Notes under the pieces: model-generated
The model's database searches: none
What the model was told of the DNA's origin: nothing
The model's input: only the letters and a program-made list of their open reading frames with translations
Origin: Ga0077555 sp963741565
GTDB taxonomy: Bacteria; Pseudomonadota; Alphaproteobacteria; Rhizobiales; Hyphomicrobiaceae
Reading direction: 5' to 3'
Length of the DNA: 64,000 bases
Assembly (NCBI GenBank): GCA_963741565.1
Contig: CAVUIK010000010.1
Coordinates: 124,001-188,000 of the forward strand
Position numbers and translations under genes: made by a program
Shown here: one piece after another, positions 49,704-58,130 of the stretch
Numbering within the stretch: position 1 is the stretch's first letter
How the letters are laid out: each line of letters opens with the position of its first letter

Positions 49704-49718
49704 CGACCAGGCCCAGCG

Positions 49719-50954
49719 CTAGCCCGGATAGAGCAGCTTGGCCCGCGGACGAGCGACGGTCTGGCGCCCACGCTTGAAGACAGCCAGCACAGGCGCCACA
49801 GTTGCCACAGCCTCGGCTGGCGTTCTGGCATCGATGATTGCGACATCCGCAGGGTTTCCGATGGCCATTCCATAGTCTTTCAGGTTCATAAGTCGCGCAG
49901 AACGCTCGGTAATCATGGCAAACAGCTCGGCCAGTCGCTCGGTCTGGCCGACCTGCAGAATGTTGGCATGCAGGTTCGCCATGCGGATCAACGAGCCGTC
50001 GCCAAATGGCGTGAACGGGTTGAGAATATTGTTGGACGAGATCGAACAGTTGCAGCCGTGCTCGACGAACAGATTTGCGTCGGCAACACAACGCGGCACG
50101 TTGTGATCGGCGTGGCGGGCCAAGACAAACAGATCCGTCGCCGGCAGTACGGTAACTGCGACGCCGACATCGGCGAGCCGCCGGGCAATTTCGATTTGCC
50201 GGACGGGCGGTAGCCCAGCCAGCTTCGTCGCATGCCCCATGGCCACCCGGCCGCCGAGCCGGAAGCGCTCCGTCAGATCAGCAACGAGAGTTGTGTCGAG
50301 GCTCGCTGGATCGTGGCCTGAGTCGATGTGCATATCGATCTCGACGTCGAATGCCCGGGCCAGCTCGAATACGCGATTGATCTGGCCGGCGTGATCGACG
50401 TCGTAGTTGGGTGCCGCACCTATCGCCTTGGCACCCATTTCGAGGCCCTTGACCATGGCGGCGTCGGCCGCCGGCGCCGTCGTCAGACCCTCTTGCGGGA
50501 ACACGCAAATCTCGAGGTCGACCGCCCAGGCGTAGTCTTTCGCCAATGCTTGCAGCGCCTCGACGCCTTTGACGCCGACAGGAGCATCAATCTCGGCATG
50601 CGTACGGATGCGCGTCGCACCATGCTTGATACAATCCTCGAGCGTTGCCTTGGCCCGGGTGTAAATGTCTTCGACGGTGAACGTGGCTTTCACCGCCTGG
50701 ACGCGACGCATGTGGTCCGGCTGGGACCGGCTCGGCTCAGGCATGCAGCGGTCGACAATGCGCGACTTGTCGAGATGGATATGGGTCTCGACCAGGCCGG
50801 CACAGCAGAGGCGTCCTTCAGCGTCGTGTGCCGGAGCCTCGGCCGCAATTCGCGGCTCAATGGCAGCGATGCGGCCCTGGGCAATGCCGATGTCGACGAG
50901 CGGGCCGTCGCCGGCGTGCGGCAGGCGTGCATTGCGAATGACGAGGTCAAGCAT
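49719..50954 (-). CDS. Amidohydrolase, cytosine-deaminase-like
   Basis: The 411-residue protein is a metal-dependent amidohydrolase: the HxH of the beta-1 strand in GLVETHIHLDKSR, RTHAEIDAPVGVKGV, the ligand His in EIDMHIDSGHDP, GHATKLAG, and the late catalytic region NPFTPFGDGSLIRM. It resembles cytosine or isoguanine deaminases and related N-acyl hydrolases; the substrate is unknown. It is the last gene of a leftward three-gene block (flavin monooxygenase-like, amidohydrolase-2, this gene), 37 bases after the second. Confidence 0.88.
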   Translation of the reverse strand: MLDLVIRNARLPHAGDGPLVDIGIAQGRIAAIEPRIAAEAPAHDAEGRLCCAGLVETHIHLDKSRIVDRCMPEPSRSQPDHMRRVQAVKATFTVEDIYTRAKATLEDCIKHGATRIRTHAEIDAPVGVKGVEALQALAKDYAWAVDLEICVFPQEGLTTAPAADAAMVKGLEMGAKAIGAAPNYDVDHAGQINRVFELARAFDVEIDMHIDSGHDPASLDTTLVADLTERFRLGGRVAMGHATKLAGLPPVRQIEIARRLADVGVAVTVLPATDLFVLARHADHNVPRCVADANLFVEHGCNCSISSNNILNPFTPFGDGSLIRMANLHANILQVGQTERLAELFAMITERSARLMNLKDYGMAIGNPADVAIIDARTPAEAVATVAPVLAVFKRGRQTVARPRAKLLYPG

Positions 50955-50991
50955 GTCGATCGCTCCGGCCGAGACTTTGGATTCGGATGCG

Positions 50992-52038
50992 TCATGGCAG
51001 GCGATAGAAGCGCCGGGCCGTCTCGCGGAACATATCCGCCTTCTCGGCAGCGGACGCCCCCTTCGCTAGCCGCTTGAACGCGTTCCAGTAGTTGGCGTAG
51101 CTGCCCGACAGCTTGTCGACAGGGAAATTGCTCTGAAACATGGCGCGCTTCGGGCCGAACGCCTCGATGCACGTCTCGATGTAGGGTTTCCAGGCCGTCG
51201 CCAGCTCCTCTGACGAGGGAGCCTTGGGCCGCGCGTGAAACTCGAACCCGTTGACACGCATACCGAGCCCACCGAGCTTGATCATCACGTTGGGACAGGT
51301 CGCGAGTTCCCGTATGTTCTGGCGCCACACGTCAAAGATCTCGTCGCGCTTGCCGGCATACCAGCCGAGCCCCAGCGGTCCACCACAATGATCGAGCACG
51401 ATGGGCTGGCCCGGGAACGCGCGGGCAAGCGCGATGAGATCAGGGAGTTGCGGGTGGTAGAGCCAGGCATCGAACGTCAAACCGAGCTTTCCGAGAACCT
51501 CGAAACCTTCGCGAAACGTCGCGCTGTCGCGATAAAGATGCGGTGGCGGGTTCGTATGGCTGTTGTGAATCATCGGCTCCTTGTCGTCCCAGGAGGCCGC
51601 ATAACGGATGCCCTTGAACCGGCTGCCACCGGCCGCGATCTGCGCTTGCAGAACGTCTTCAACACCGGCGCCGAGCATCAGCTCGGCCAATCCGACGATG
51701 CCGGCTGCGACCCGGGTCGGCCCATAAGCGCCGCTTGCCGACATGGCGGCAATTCCATTGACGAACTCCACCTCGCCAAGCGGGCGCATTGCGTCCGGGC
51801 CGTCGGCGCGGAAACAGGCCGTGCACTCCATGAACACCGTCGAAATGATCTTGTGGCCCGTATCAGTGTCGGCCAGCAGATCCTTCAGCAGGTAGCGATG
51901 CTCGGGAAACTCCCAGAGATGATGATGCGGATCGATGATCTCGAGCGCGGGCTCGAGGATCGGCTCCTTCGACAAGGCGAGCCGCGCCTCGTCGATGCCA
52001 GCCATGCGTTGACCGACCGTTGTGTGCGGCTTTTTCAT
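50992..52038 (-). CDS. Amidohydrolase-2 family hydrolase or decarboxylase
   Basis: The 348-residue protein has the amidohydrolase-2 (TIM-barrel) pattern: the HxH in IDPHHHLWEFPEH, FKGIRYAASWDD, LDHCGGPLG, and the late segment FGPKRAMFQSNFPVDKLSG with the ligand Asp. Related enzymes include 2-pyrone-4,6-dicarboxylate lactonase and other ring-opening lactonases. The substrate is not told by sequence. It is 47 bases after the flavin enzyme gene and 37 before the second amidohydrolase, so one operon is likely. Confidence 0.88.
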   Translation of the reverse strand: MKKPHTTVGQRMAGIDEARLALSKEPILEPALEIIDPHHHLWEFPEHRYLLKDLLADTDTGHKIISTVFMECTACFRADGPDAMRPLGEVEFVNGIAAMSASGAYGPTRVAAGIVGLAELMLGAGVEDVLQAQIAAGGSRFKGIRYAASWDDKEPMIHNSHTNPPPHLYRDSATFREGFEVLGKLGLTFDAWLYHPQLPDLIALARAFPGQPIVLDHCGGPLGLGWYAGKRDEIFDVWRQNIRELATCPNVMIKLGGLGMRVNGFEFHARPKAPSSEELATAWKPYIETCIEAFGPKRAMFQSNFPVDKLSGSYANYWNAFKRLAKGASAAEKADMFRETARRFYRLP

Positions 52039-52085
52039 CGAAGACCTCCGTGTCGTGGCGCGTTACAGCTGGAGCGGCGGGGAAG

Positions 52086-53279
52086 TCACAGAAACATCAT
52101 CGAGTCGGGCGGCAATCCCATGAACATGCGCCCGATGGTGACATAATTGGTCGGCCGGCCTTGCGCCTGTTGCGAGGCCGTCAGCGCATCGCGCAGCCGC
52201 TGCTCAAACCGGTTCGACGGGAAGATCGCGGTCTGCCCGGCGGCCCGGTAGCACTCGGTCACAATTTCGGCGCCCTGGTTGATCGCGTAGGTCGTTGCCA
52301 ACTTGAGCTGGGCACGCTGATCGAGCGTCAGCTCGCCGCCACCGTCGACGGTTTGCCAGAGCTCGGTGAGGGTTTGATTGACGAACGCTCTGGCGGACTG
52401 TTGGCGGGCTTCGAGAACTGCGAGGTTCAACTGAAAGACAGGACTTTCGCGCAAAGAGGTCGCTGCGCCGCGCTGTGTCTTGGTCATGGCAAGCGTGCGC
52501 AACTCGTCAAGCTGGCCGCGCGCAATTCCGAGCATCAGCCCGGAGAAGCCAGCGGCGTAGGCGAGGGTCGTCGCGAACTTGAACAGCGTGCCCGTCTCGC
52601 GCCGCTCCGCTGGCTTGTCGCGATCGACCGTTTCCTCCTCGGGCACGAACAGGTCGCGCACCTCGAAGGTGTCGCTGCCCGTGCCTTTGAGGCCAACCGT
52701 GTGCCAGACGTCATGCACGATGGCCTTGTCGCGGGTAAAAAGCGCGGTTCTGTCGGCTTGGCGTCCATCCGGTGTGCGGCGCGGCGTGCCGTCCGCTTCG
52801 AAAACGTAGCTGTGCCCGCCAAGCAATGTTGCGTGCCGGCTACCACTGGCGAAGGTCCAGGTTCCGGTGACCTGGTAGCCACCTTTGACTGCGACTGCTT
52901 TACCCTGGATTCCGGCGCCCCAGGCCAGTACGGCGTTCGCGGGTCCGAACAGGCGCTTGGCGACCGGCGCATCAAGATAGCCCGCGGCCATCGCGCAACC
53001 AGCCCCTTGGCCCATCACCCAGGCCGTGCTGGCGTCGGCAGTGGCAATCAGCTCGATCACTTCGGAATGGGTTTTGAGATCCAGCTCGTCGCCGCCCAGT
53101 GATTTCGGCAACAGCAGGCGGAACATGCGGGCATCATGCATCGCCTTCAAGATATCCTGCGGCAACTCACGTGCCGCTTCGATGCGCGAGGCTCCAGCCG
53201 TCAGAATCTGCGTGATCCCGCGCGCCCGCGTCATCGCGTCGGCCATGTTCAAGGCCGTATTCGGCTTGCGTGAACTCAT
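52086..53279 (-). CDS. Acyl-CoA dehydrogenase-fold flavin monooxygenase-like protein
   Basis: From the ATG at 53279 (GAGG upstream) the protein has 397 residues. It has the acyl-CoA dehydrogenase fold: ARELPQDILKAMHDARMFRLLLP, VTGTWTFASGSRHATLLGG, and VGLKGTGSDTFEVRDLFVPEEET. This last pattern is typical of the HsaA/DszC-like group of flavin-dependent monooxygenases rather than true dehydrogenases. The catalytic Glu of dehydrogenases is not evident. A reductase partner is not adjacent. It starts the three-gene block with two hydrolases. Confidence 0.86.
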   Translation of the reverse strand: MSSRKPNTALNMADAMTRARGITQILTAGASRIEAARELPQDILKAMHDARMFRLLLPKSLGGDELDLKTHSEVIELIATADASTAWVMGQGAGCAMAAGYLDAPVAKRLFGPANAVLAWGAGIQGKAVAVKGGYQVTGTWTFASGSRHATLLGGHSYVFEADGTPRRTPDGRQADRTALFTRDKAIVHDVWHTVGLKGTGSDTFEVRDLFVPEEETVDRDKPAERRETGTLFKFATTLAYAAGFSGLMLGIARGQLDELRTLAMTKTQRGAATSLRESPVFQLNLAVLEARQQSARAFVNQTLTELWQTVDGGGELTLDQRAQLKLATTYAINQGAEIVTECYRAAGQTAIFPSNRFEQRLRDALTASQQAQGRPTNYVTIGRMFMGLPPDSMMFL

Positions 53280-53491
53280 GCGTCGTTCCTCTGCCTGCTG
53301 GTCGACGGGTTCGTTGCCGCAACCATCGACCCCCGAAGTTTGGGACATTTGCACCGATCAAGCAATTGGCGCGACGCGTCGGCACGCCCCGGCAAGCTTC
53401 TAAATCCGTGCCGTGCAGTTGCAACGGGCCTTGTCCCGTGTGAACTCTGGCCACCCGTCACTGTCCAGACCCCAAAATCAAGGAGCACCCC

Positions 53492-53890
53492 ATGCCGATC
53501 GAGCGGATGGACCACTTCACCATCGTGACCAAGGACGCAGAGAAAACCGCAACGTTCTACAATGAGATGCTGGGATTCACGAAAGGCCCACGGCCCAATT
53601 TCATGTTTCCGGGCGTCTGGCTGTACAGCGGCGAACGACCCATCCTGCATGTCATTCAGAAGCCGGAGATCCCGGAAGGCGGCGGCGTGCTTGACCATAT
53701 GGCGTTCTGGGGCACGGATCTCCCGCACTACATCGGCAAGTTGAAAGCCCGCGGGATGACCTACGATCTGCGCCGCCTGCCGGAAAACGGACCAGGCGCC
53801 GGCGTCTGGCAGCTCTTCTTCCTGGATCCGAACGGCGCAAAAGTGGAAATCGACCTGCCGGCGAGCGAGGTCGCACCCTCGGGCGCATAA
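53492..53890 (+). CDS. VOC superfamily protein (second copy)
   Basis: The 132-residue protein shows the glyoxalase/dioxygenase fold: MDHFTIVTKDAEKTATFYNEML, LHVIQKPE, LDHMAFWGTDLPHYIGKLKA, and VWQLFFLDPNGAKVEIDLPA. Metal-ligand candidates are the first His in MDHF, the His in LDHMAF and the Glu in VEID. Substrate unknown; related members include extradiol dioxygenases and lactoylglutathione lyases. It faces away from the flavin enzyme gene across 212 bases that may carry both promoters. Confidence 0.88.
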   Translation: MPIERMDHFTIVTKDAEKTATFYNEMLGFTKGPRPNFMFPGVWLYSGERPILHVIQKPEIPEGGGVLDHMAFWGTDLPHYIGKLKARGMTYDLRRLPENGPGAGVWQLFFLDPNGAKVEIDLPASEVAPSGA

Positions 53891-53967
53891 TCGGCCTCCG
53901 CAGCGAAACATTCGACGCCGATTCGATCCGCGCGCCCGATGCGAAGTTGGCATCCAGATAGCGCCAC

Positions 53968-54753
53968 TCAGAGCGCCAGTGTTTCGCCCCCGTCCATGTC
54001 GATCACAGTGCTGTGGATGAAGTCGGCATTCGGCGAGCAGAGGTAGGCGACAAGCCGGCCGATCTCGTGCGGTTGCCCGAAGCGGTTGATGCCGAGGTCC
54101 TTCAGCATCTGGCCGATCACCTCCTCGCGGCTGACATTGCGCTGGCCCATGGCCGTCGTAATTCGGCCTTCGAGGCGGCTGGTCTGGATGTGGCCGGGAT
54201 TGATCGCATTCACCCGCACCCCGTCGGTGCGGCCGATGTCGCCCGTTGCCTTGGTGAAGTTGACCAGCGCGCTATTGACCGAGCCGCCGATCGTGAACTC
54301 GGCAGCGGCCGTGCGCGAGCCGATGCCGATAATGTTGACGATCGAGCCCTTGGTCGCGCGCAGATGCGGCCAAACGCTGCGCGTCATGCGGACGGCACCG
54401 AAAAACTTTAGGCCAAAGCCTGACGCCCAGTCGGCCTCGGTCAGCTCGAAGAAATTGCCGCGCTTGGTTGCGCCGGCATTGTTGGCGAGGATGTCGATAC
54501 GGCCGAACGCCTTCATCGCCGCCTCGACGGCAACGGCGGGCGCCTTCGGATCTGTGAGATCGGCCACATGGGCGATCGCCCGCCGACCAGTCCGCTTGCC
54601 AATATCGCCAGCGACCCGCTCGAGATCGTCCTTGCTGCGCGCGACCAGGAACACATCACAGCCTTCGTCTGCGAGCACGGCCCCGATCGCCGCGCCGATA
54701 CCGCGGCTGGCCCCCGTGACGATCGCTACCTTGTTTTTGAGCTCAAGATCCAT
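53968..54753 (-). CDS. SDR-fold protein lacking the usual Ser-Tyr-Lys triad
   Basis: From the ATG at 54753 the 261-residue protein has a normal NAD(P) site, AIVTGASRGIGAAIGAVLA, NNAGATKRGNF and INPGHIQTSRL. The catalytic region reads VNIIGIGSRTAAAEFTIGGS, then VNSALVNFTKA. Aligned with ordinary SDRs, the Tyr falls on Gly156 and the Lys on Asn160, and the Ser on Gly143 (Ser146 is the only nearby Ser). If the alignment is right, the YxxxK motif is gone. It may bind nucleotide without the usual chemistry or use other residues. It is divergent from MmgE/PrpD. Confidence 0.85.
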   Translation of the reverse strand: MDLELKNKVAIVTGASRGIGAAIGAVLADEGCDVFLVARSKDDLERVAGDIGKRTGRRAIAHVADLTDPKAPAVAVEAAMKAFGRIDILANNAGATKRGNFFELTEADWASGFGLKFFGAVRMTRSVWPHLRATKGSIVNIIGIGSRTAAAEFTIGGSVNSALVNFTKATGDIGRTDGVRVNAINPGHIQTSRLEGRITTAMGQRNVSREEVIGQMLKDLGINRFGQPHEIGRLVAYLCSPNADFIHSTVIDMDGGETLAL

Positions 54754-54866
54754 GTGATAATTCCCGTTCGATATGGCGGCGGCTTGGACGCAATGTGCGG
54801 GCCAGCTATAGCAGGGCTCCCTTCGGGGCGATACGCTCGGTCGGGGAAGCGCTAAGAGAGGTCGAC

Positions 54867-56222
54867 ATGACACCCGCCGAAGCCGCCGGAGCGACTGCAC
54901 GCATCGCCGATTGGGTCTGCCGGACCGGCGCCAATAATCTCCCGGCCCAGGTCCGCGCCGAGGCGCTGCGGTCATTCATCAACGTGCTTGGTTGCACCGT
55001 CGGCGGCGCGCGCCACGCTGCAGTCAAGTCAACCTGGGATGCATTGCAGCCCTTCGCCGGTGAGCCTCACGCAACGATGATCGGTCGCGGGATGCGTACC
55101 GACGCTTTGACGGCCTGTCTCATCAATACGCTCGCTTCGAGTATTTATACGTATGACGACACCCACGCAGAGGCGATCGTACATCCCAGCGGACCAATCA
55201 TGGCAGCTGTGCTGGCGGTAGCCGAACGCAAGAAGGTCTCCGGTAGCGACGCGCTGGCAGCGTTCACGCTTGGCGTGGAAATCGTGTGCCGCCTGAGCAA
55301 GGCGGTGTCGGTAGCACCGGCCCAGGGCAACATCGCCTGGTCGCAGACAGGCATCTGCTGCGGTGTAGGTGCCGCCGTCGCTGCCGGCAAATTGCTCGGC
55401 CTCGATCCACAAGAGATGCGCCGGGCTATCGGCATCGCGGCGTCACAGGCCTCAGGCATCCGCGCCATGCACGGGTCAATGTGCACCGCCAACATGCCGG
55501 CCCATGCCGGGCAGACGGGTCTGCGGGCCGCCTACCTCGCGCAGGCCGGATTCACCAGCGCTGAAGGCGCCTTCGAGGGCAAATACGGTTTCGCCAATTG
55601 CTTTGCATCGGTCCCGCACCTGCCGCATCTCACAGACCGGCTCGGTGAGCATTTCGAGATCCTTGCCAATACCTACAAACCGTTCCCCTGTGGGATCGTG
55701 ATCAACCCAATGATCGATGGAGCGCTGCAAATGCGCACCAAACACACGATCGACGCCGCCATGGTCGAGCGCGTAACCATGTCGGCCAGCCCTGGTGCAC
55801 TCGCGCTCTGCGACCGCCGCCATCCAAAGGACGAATTCGAGGGGCAGGTCAGCTTCTATCATTGGGTCGCCGTGGCCCTGATCCGTGGGCGGGCGGGGAT
55901 CGCCGACGGAACCGATGCCGCGATCCGCGACCCAGCAATTGCCGCATTTAGGGAGCGGATCTTCGCCACCGCCAATCCGGCGATGGCAATCGACGCGGTC
56001 GATCTCTCAATCGAGCTCAAAGGGGGCGTTGTGCATGACTTGAAGGTTCGCAACTGCATCGGCAGCAAGGGGCGTCCAATGACCAATGCTGAACTGGAAC
56101 AGAAGTTCCGGCAATCAAGCGAAGGCATCATGTCAGCCAAGAAGCTCGATCAACTGATCGCAAACTGCTGGCGGTTCGAAGACGTGGCAGACACGGCCGA
56201 CATTGTGCAGCAGGCCAGTTGA
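54867..56222 (+). CDS. MmgE/PrpD family protein
   Basis: From the ATG at 54867 (GAGAGG six bases upstream) the protein has 451 residues. It follows the MmgE/PrpD layout: helical start ATARIADWVCRT, ASSIYTYDDTHAEAIVHPSG with the active-site Asp/His, LGVEIVCRLSKAV, and a C-terminal lid with CDRRHPKDEFEGQVSF. Members are 2-methylcitrate dehydratases or cis-aconitate decarboxylases; substrate unproven. A Bug-type binding protein gene follows after 41 bases. Confidence 0.9.
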   Translation: MTPAEAAGATARIADWVCRTGANNLPAQVRAEALRSFINVLGCTVGGARHAAVKSTWDALQPFAGEPHATMIGRGMRTDALTACLINTLASSIYTYDDTHAEAIVHPSGPIMAAVLAVAERKKVSGSDALAAFTLGVEIVCRLSKAVSVAPAQGNIAWSQTGICCGVGAAVAAGKLLGLDPQEMRRAIGIAASQASGIRAMHGSMCTANMPAHAGQTGLRAAYLAQAGFTSAEGAFEGKYGFANCFASVPHLPHLTDRLGEHFEILANTYKPFPCGIVINPMIDGALQMRTKHTIDAAMVERVTMSASPGALALCDRRHPKDEFEGQVSFYHWVAVALIRGRAGIADGTDAAIRDPAIAAFRERIFATANPAMAIDAVDLSIELKGGVVHDLKVRNCIGSKGRPMTNAELEQKFRQSSEGIMSAKKLDQLIANCWRFEDVADTADIVQQAS

Positions 56223-56263
56223 AGCCGGCATCCAACATCTCTCTCAATCCACTTGGAGGCACT

Positions 56264-57235
56264 ATGACGTCATGGCTTGGGCGCGCGCTTTTGGCGCTCG
56301 CGATTACACCTTTTGCTGCCAGTGCGGCTCTCGCACAAACCGCATGGCCGTCGAAACCGCTGAAGATCATCGTTGCGTGGCCGCCGGGCGGCGCCGCGGA
56401 CATCACCTGCCGCAACCTACAGCAACCATTGTCGGAGGTGCTCGGCCAACCCGTCATAATCGAAAACAAGTCGGGAGCGGCCGGCGTGGTCGGGACCGAG
56501 GCGCTCGTGCGCTCGGCGCCGGACGGCTATACAATCGGCTTGGTGATCAGCTCGCTCGCATCGCATCCAGCGCTGACGCCGAACATGCCCTATGACGCAG
56601 GCAAAGACGTTAAAGCCATCACCATCGTAACCCGGGCGCCCAATGTGCTGCTGGTGCATCCGTCGGCGCCCTATAAAACCGTCGCCGAGCTGGTGACGGC
56701 CGCGAAAGCCGCACCAGGTAAACTTAGCTACGCGACGTCGGGCAACGGCACCGCCCAACATCTCGGGCTCGAGCATTTCAAGCTGGAGACCAAGACGGAT
56801 ATGACACACGTTGCTTATCGCGGCGCAGGGCCGGCGCTGAACGATCTTGTCGCGGGGCAAATCCAGATCGGCATGCTGAATATGGCGGGCGCACTGGCGC
56901 ATGTGCAGGCTGGCCGTTTGCGTGCGCTCGCAGTCAGCAGCCCGAAGCGCAGCGAGAGCCTCCCCGATGTGCCTTCACTCGCCGACACCGTTCCCGGGTT
57001 CAACTTCACAGAATGGTTCGCGCTGGTCGCGCCCGCCGGCGTTCCCGACGACATCATCGCCAAGCTTCATGCCGCAATCGTCAAGTCGGCGCGCACGCCA
57101 ACGTTCGCCGCCAAGATGAAGGAGACTGGCCTGGAACTCGAGCTCAATACACCCGCCGTCTTCCAGGCGCTCATTCACGCCGAGATCAAGAAAATGGCGG
57201 ATCTGGTTAAGAAGGCCAACATCAAGCTCGAATGA
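56264..57235 (+). CDS. Tripartite tricarboxylate transporter substrate-binding (Bug) protein
   Basis: The 323-residue protein has a signal peptide (LLALAITPFAASAALAQ) and the Bug/TctC layout: WPSKPLKIIVAWPPGGAADI, VIIENKSGAAGVVGTEAL, SGNGTAQHLGLEHFKLE and YRGAGPALNDLVAGQIQ. GGAGG is at five bases. It captures an organic acid in the periplasm. The membrane genes tctA and tctB are not in the window, so it is an orphan binding protein, common in this family. It follows MmgE/PrpD, hinting that both handle one acid. Confidence 0.92.
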   Translation: MTSWLGRALLALAITPFAASAALAQTAWPSKPLKIIVAWPPGGAADITCRNLQQPLSEVLGQPVIIENKSGAAGVVGTEALVRSAPDGYTIGLVISSLASHPALTPNMPYDAGKDVKAITIVTRAPNVLLVHPSAPYKTVAELVTAAKAAPGKLSYATSGNGTAQHLGLEHFKLETKTDMTHVAYRGAGPALNDLVAGQIQIGMLNMAGALAHVQAGRLRALAVSSPKRSESLPDVPSLADTVPGFNFTEWFALVAPAGVPDDIIAKLHAAIVKSARTPTFAAKMKETGLELELNTPAVFQALIHAEIKKMADLVKKANIKLE

Positions 57236-57247
57236 CGACGCCTTCGT

Positions 57248-58003
57248 TCAGGAGTAGTCGGGTCGCCGCTTCTCGAGAAATGCGGCGACACCTTCCTGGA
57301 AGTCGGGGCTGGCCCGGACACGATCGCCAAGCACTTGATCCATGGGCTCCCGGTTTTTTGCGAACTCTGCGATCCCCGAGCTGATCTGCAGTTTCACGGC
57401 CTGAACAGCGGCTGGGCTGTTGGCCGCAATCATATCGGCCTTGGCGCGCGCCCAGTCCATCAGCCGGTCGGCCGGCATCACCTCGTTGACCAGATTCAGG
57501 CGCGCAGCGTCGTCCGCATTAATGAGCCGACCGGTTAGGATCAGATCCATGGCGTGCACATGGCCGATCTGCTGCGACAGCTTTACGGTCGCGCCACCAA
57601 ATGGATAAATCGCAAAGCGCACCTCGGGCAGACCGAAGCGGGCATGCGTTGCCGCACCGCGGATATCGGTCGACAGCAGCAACTCGACACCGCCGCCCGC
57701 GCAATCGCCATTCACGGCGGCAATGATCGGTTTCGGAAAAGGACTTGTCTTAAGGAGGGCCCGGTTGATCGTCTGCGCCAGCTCCGGGCTGGCCGAGAGA
57801 TCGCCGCCGATATCGGCGCCGGCACAAAAACCCTTGTCACCGGCACCTGTGACGACGATGGCGCGGCAGTCCGACGTCTCGAGCCGGTCCCACAAGGCAG
57901 CCAGCTCGCCCAGCATCGCCCGCGACATGGCATTTCGCTTCGGCTGATTGTCGATGGTGATCAGGACCACGTAACGGGTCCAGTCCCGCACCTCGAGCGG
58001 CAT
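57248..58003 (-). CDS. Enoyl-CoA hydratase/isomerase
   Basis: The 251-residue protein has the crotonase fold: GDKGFCAGADIGGDL forming the oxyanion hole, AAVNGDCAGGGVELLLSTDI, and FGLPEVRFAIYPFGG, with the first catalytic Glu in LPEV. The second Glu position (PGAGG in classic hydratases) reads YPFGG, so chemistry may differ. It hydrates or isomerises enoyl-CoA esters. It is convergent with the Bug gene and divergent from the acyl-CoA synthetase. Confidence 0.9.
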   Translation of the reverse strand: MPLEVRDWTRYVVLITIDNQPKRNAMSRAMLGELAALWDRLETSDCRAIVVTGAGDKGFCAGADIGGDLSASPELAQTINRALLKTSPFPKPIIAAVNGDCAGGGVELLLSTDIRGAATHARFGLPEVRFAIYPFGGATVKLSQQIGHVHAMDLILTGRLINADDAARLNLVNEVMPADRLMDWARAKADMIAANSPAAVQAVKLQISSGIAEFAKNREPMDQVLGDRVRASPDFQEGVAAFLEKRRPDYS

Positions 58004-58130
58004 GAACTATCTCCCAACTCTTCGCATGGCTGCATGGCCGCGAGCCCAGTGGACAGGACCCGGCTTCGCTCCTAACGTCGCCAGCGTCCGACCCCGGCAC
58101 CCCCCTGCCTATCGAGCATTATTTTGTCCT

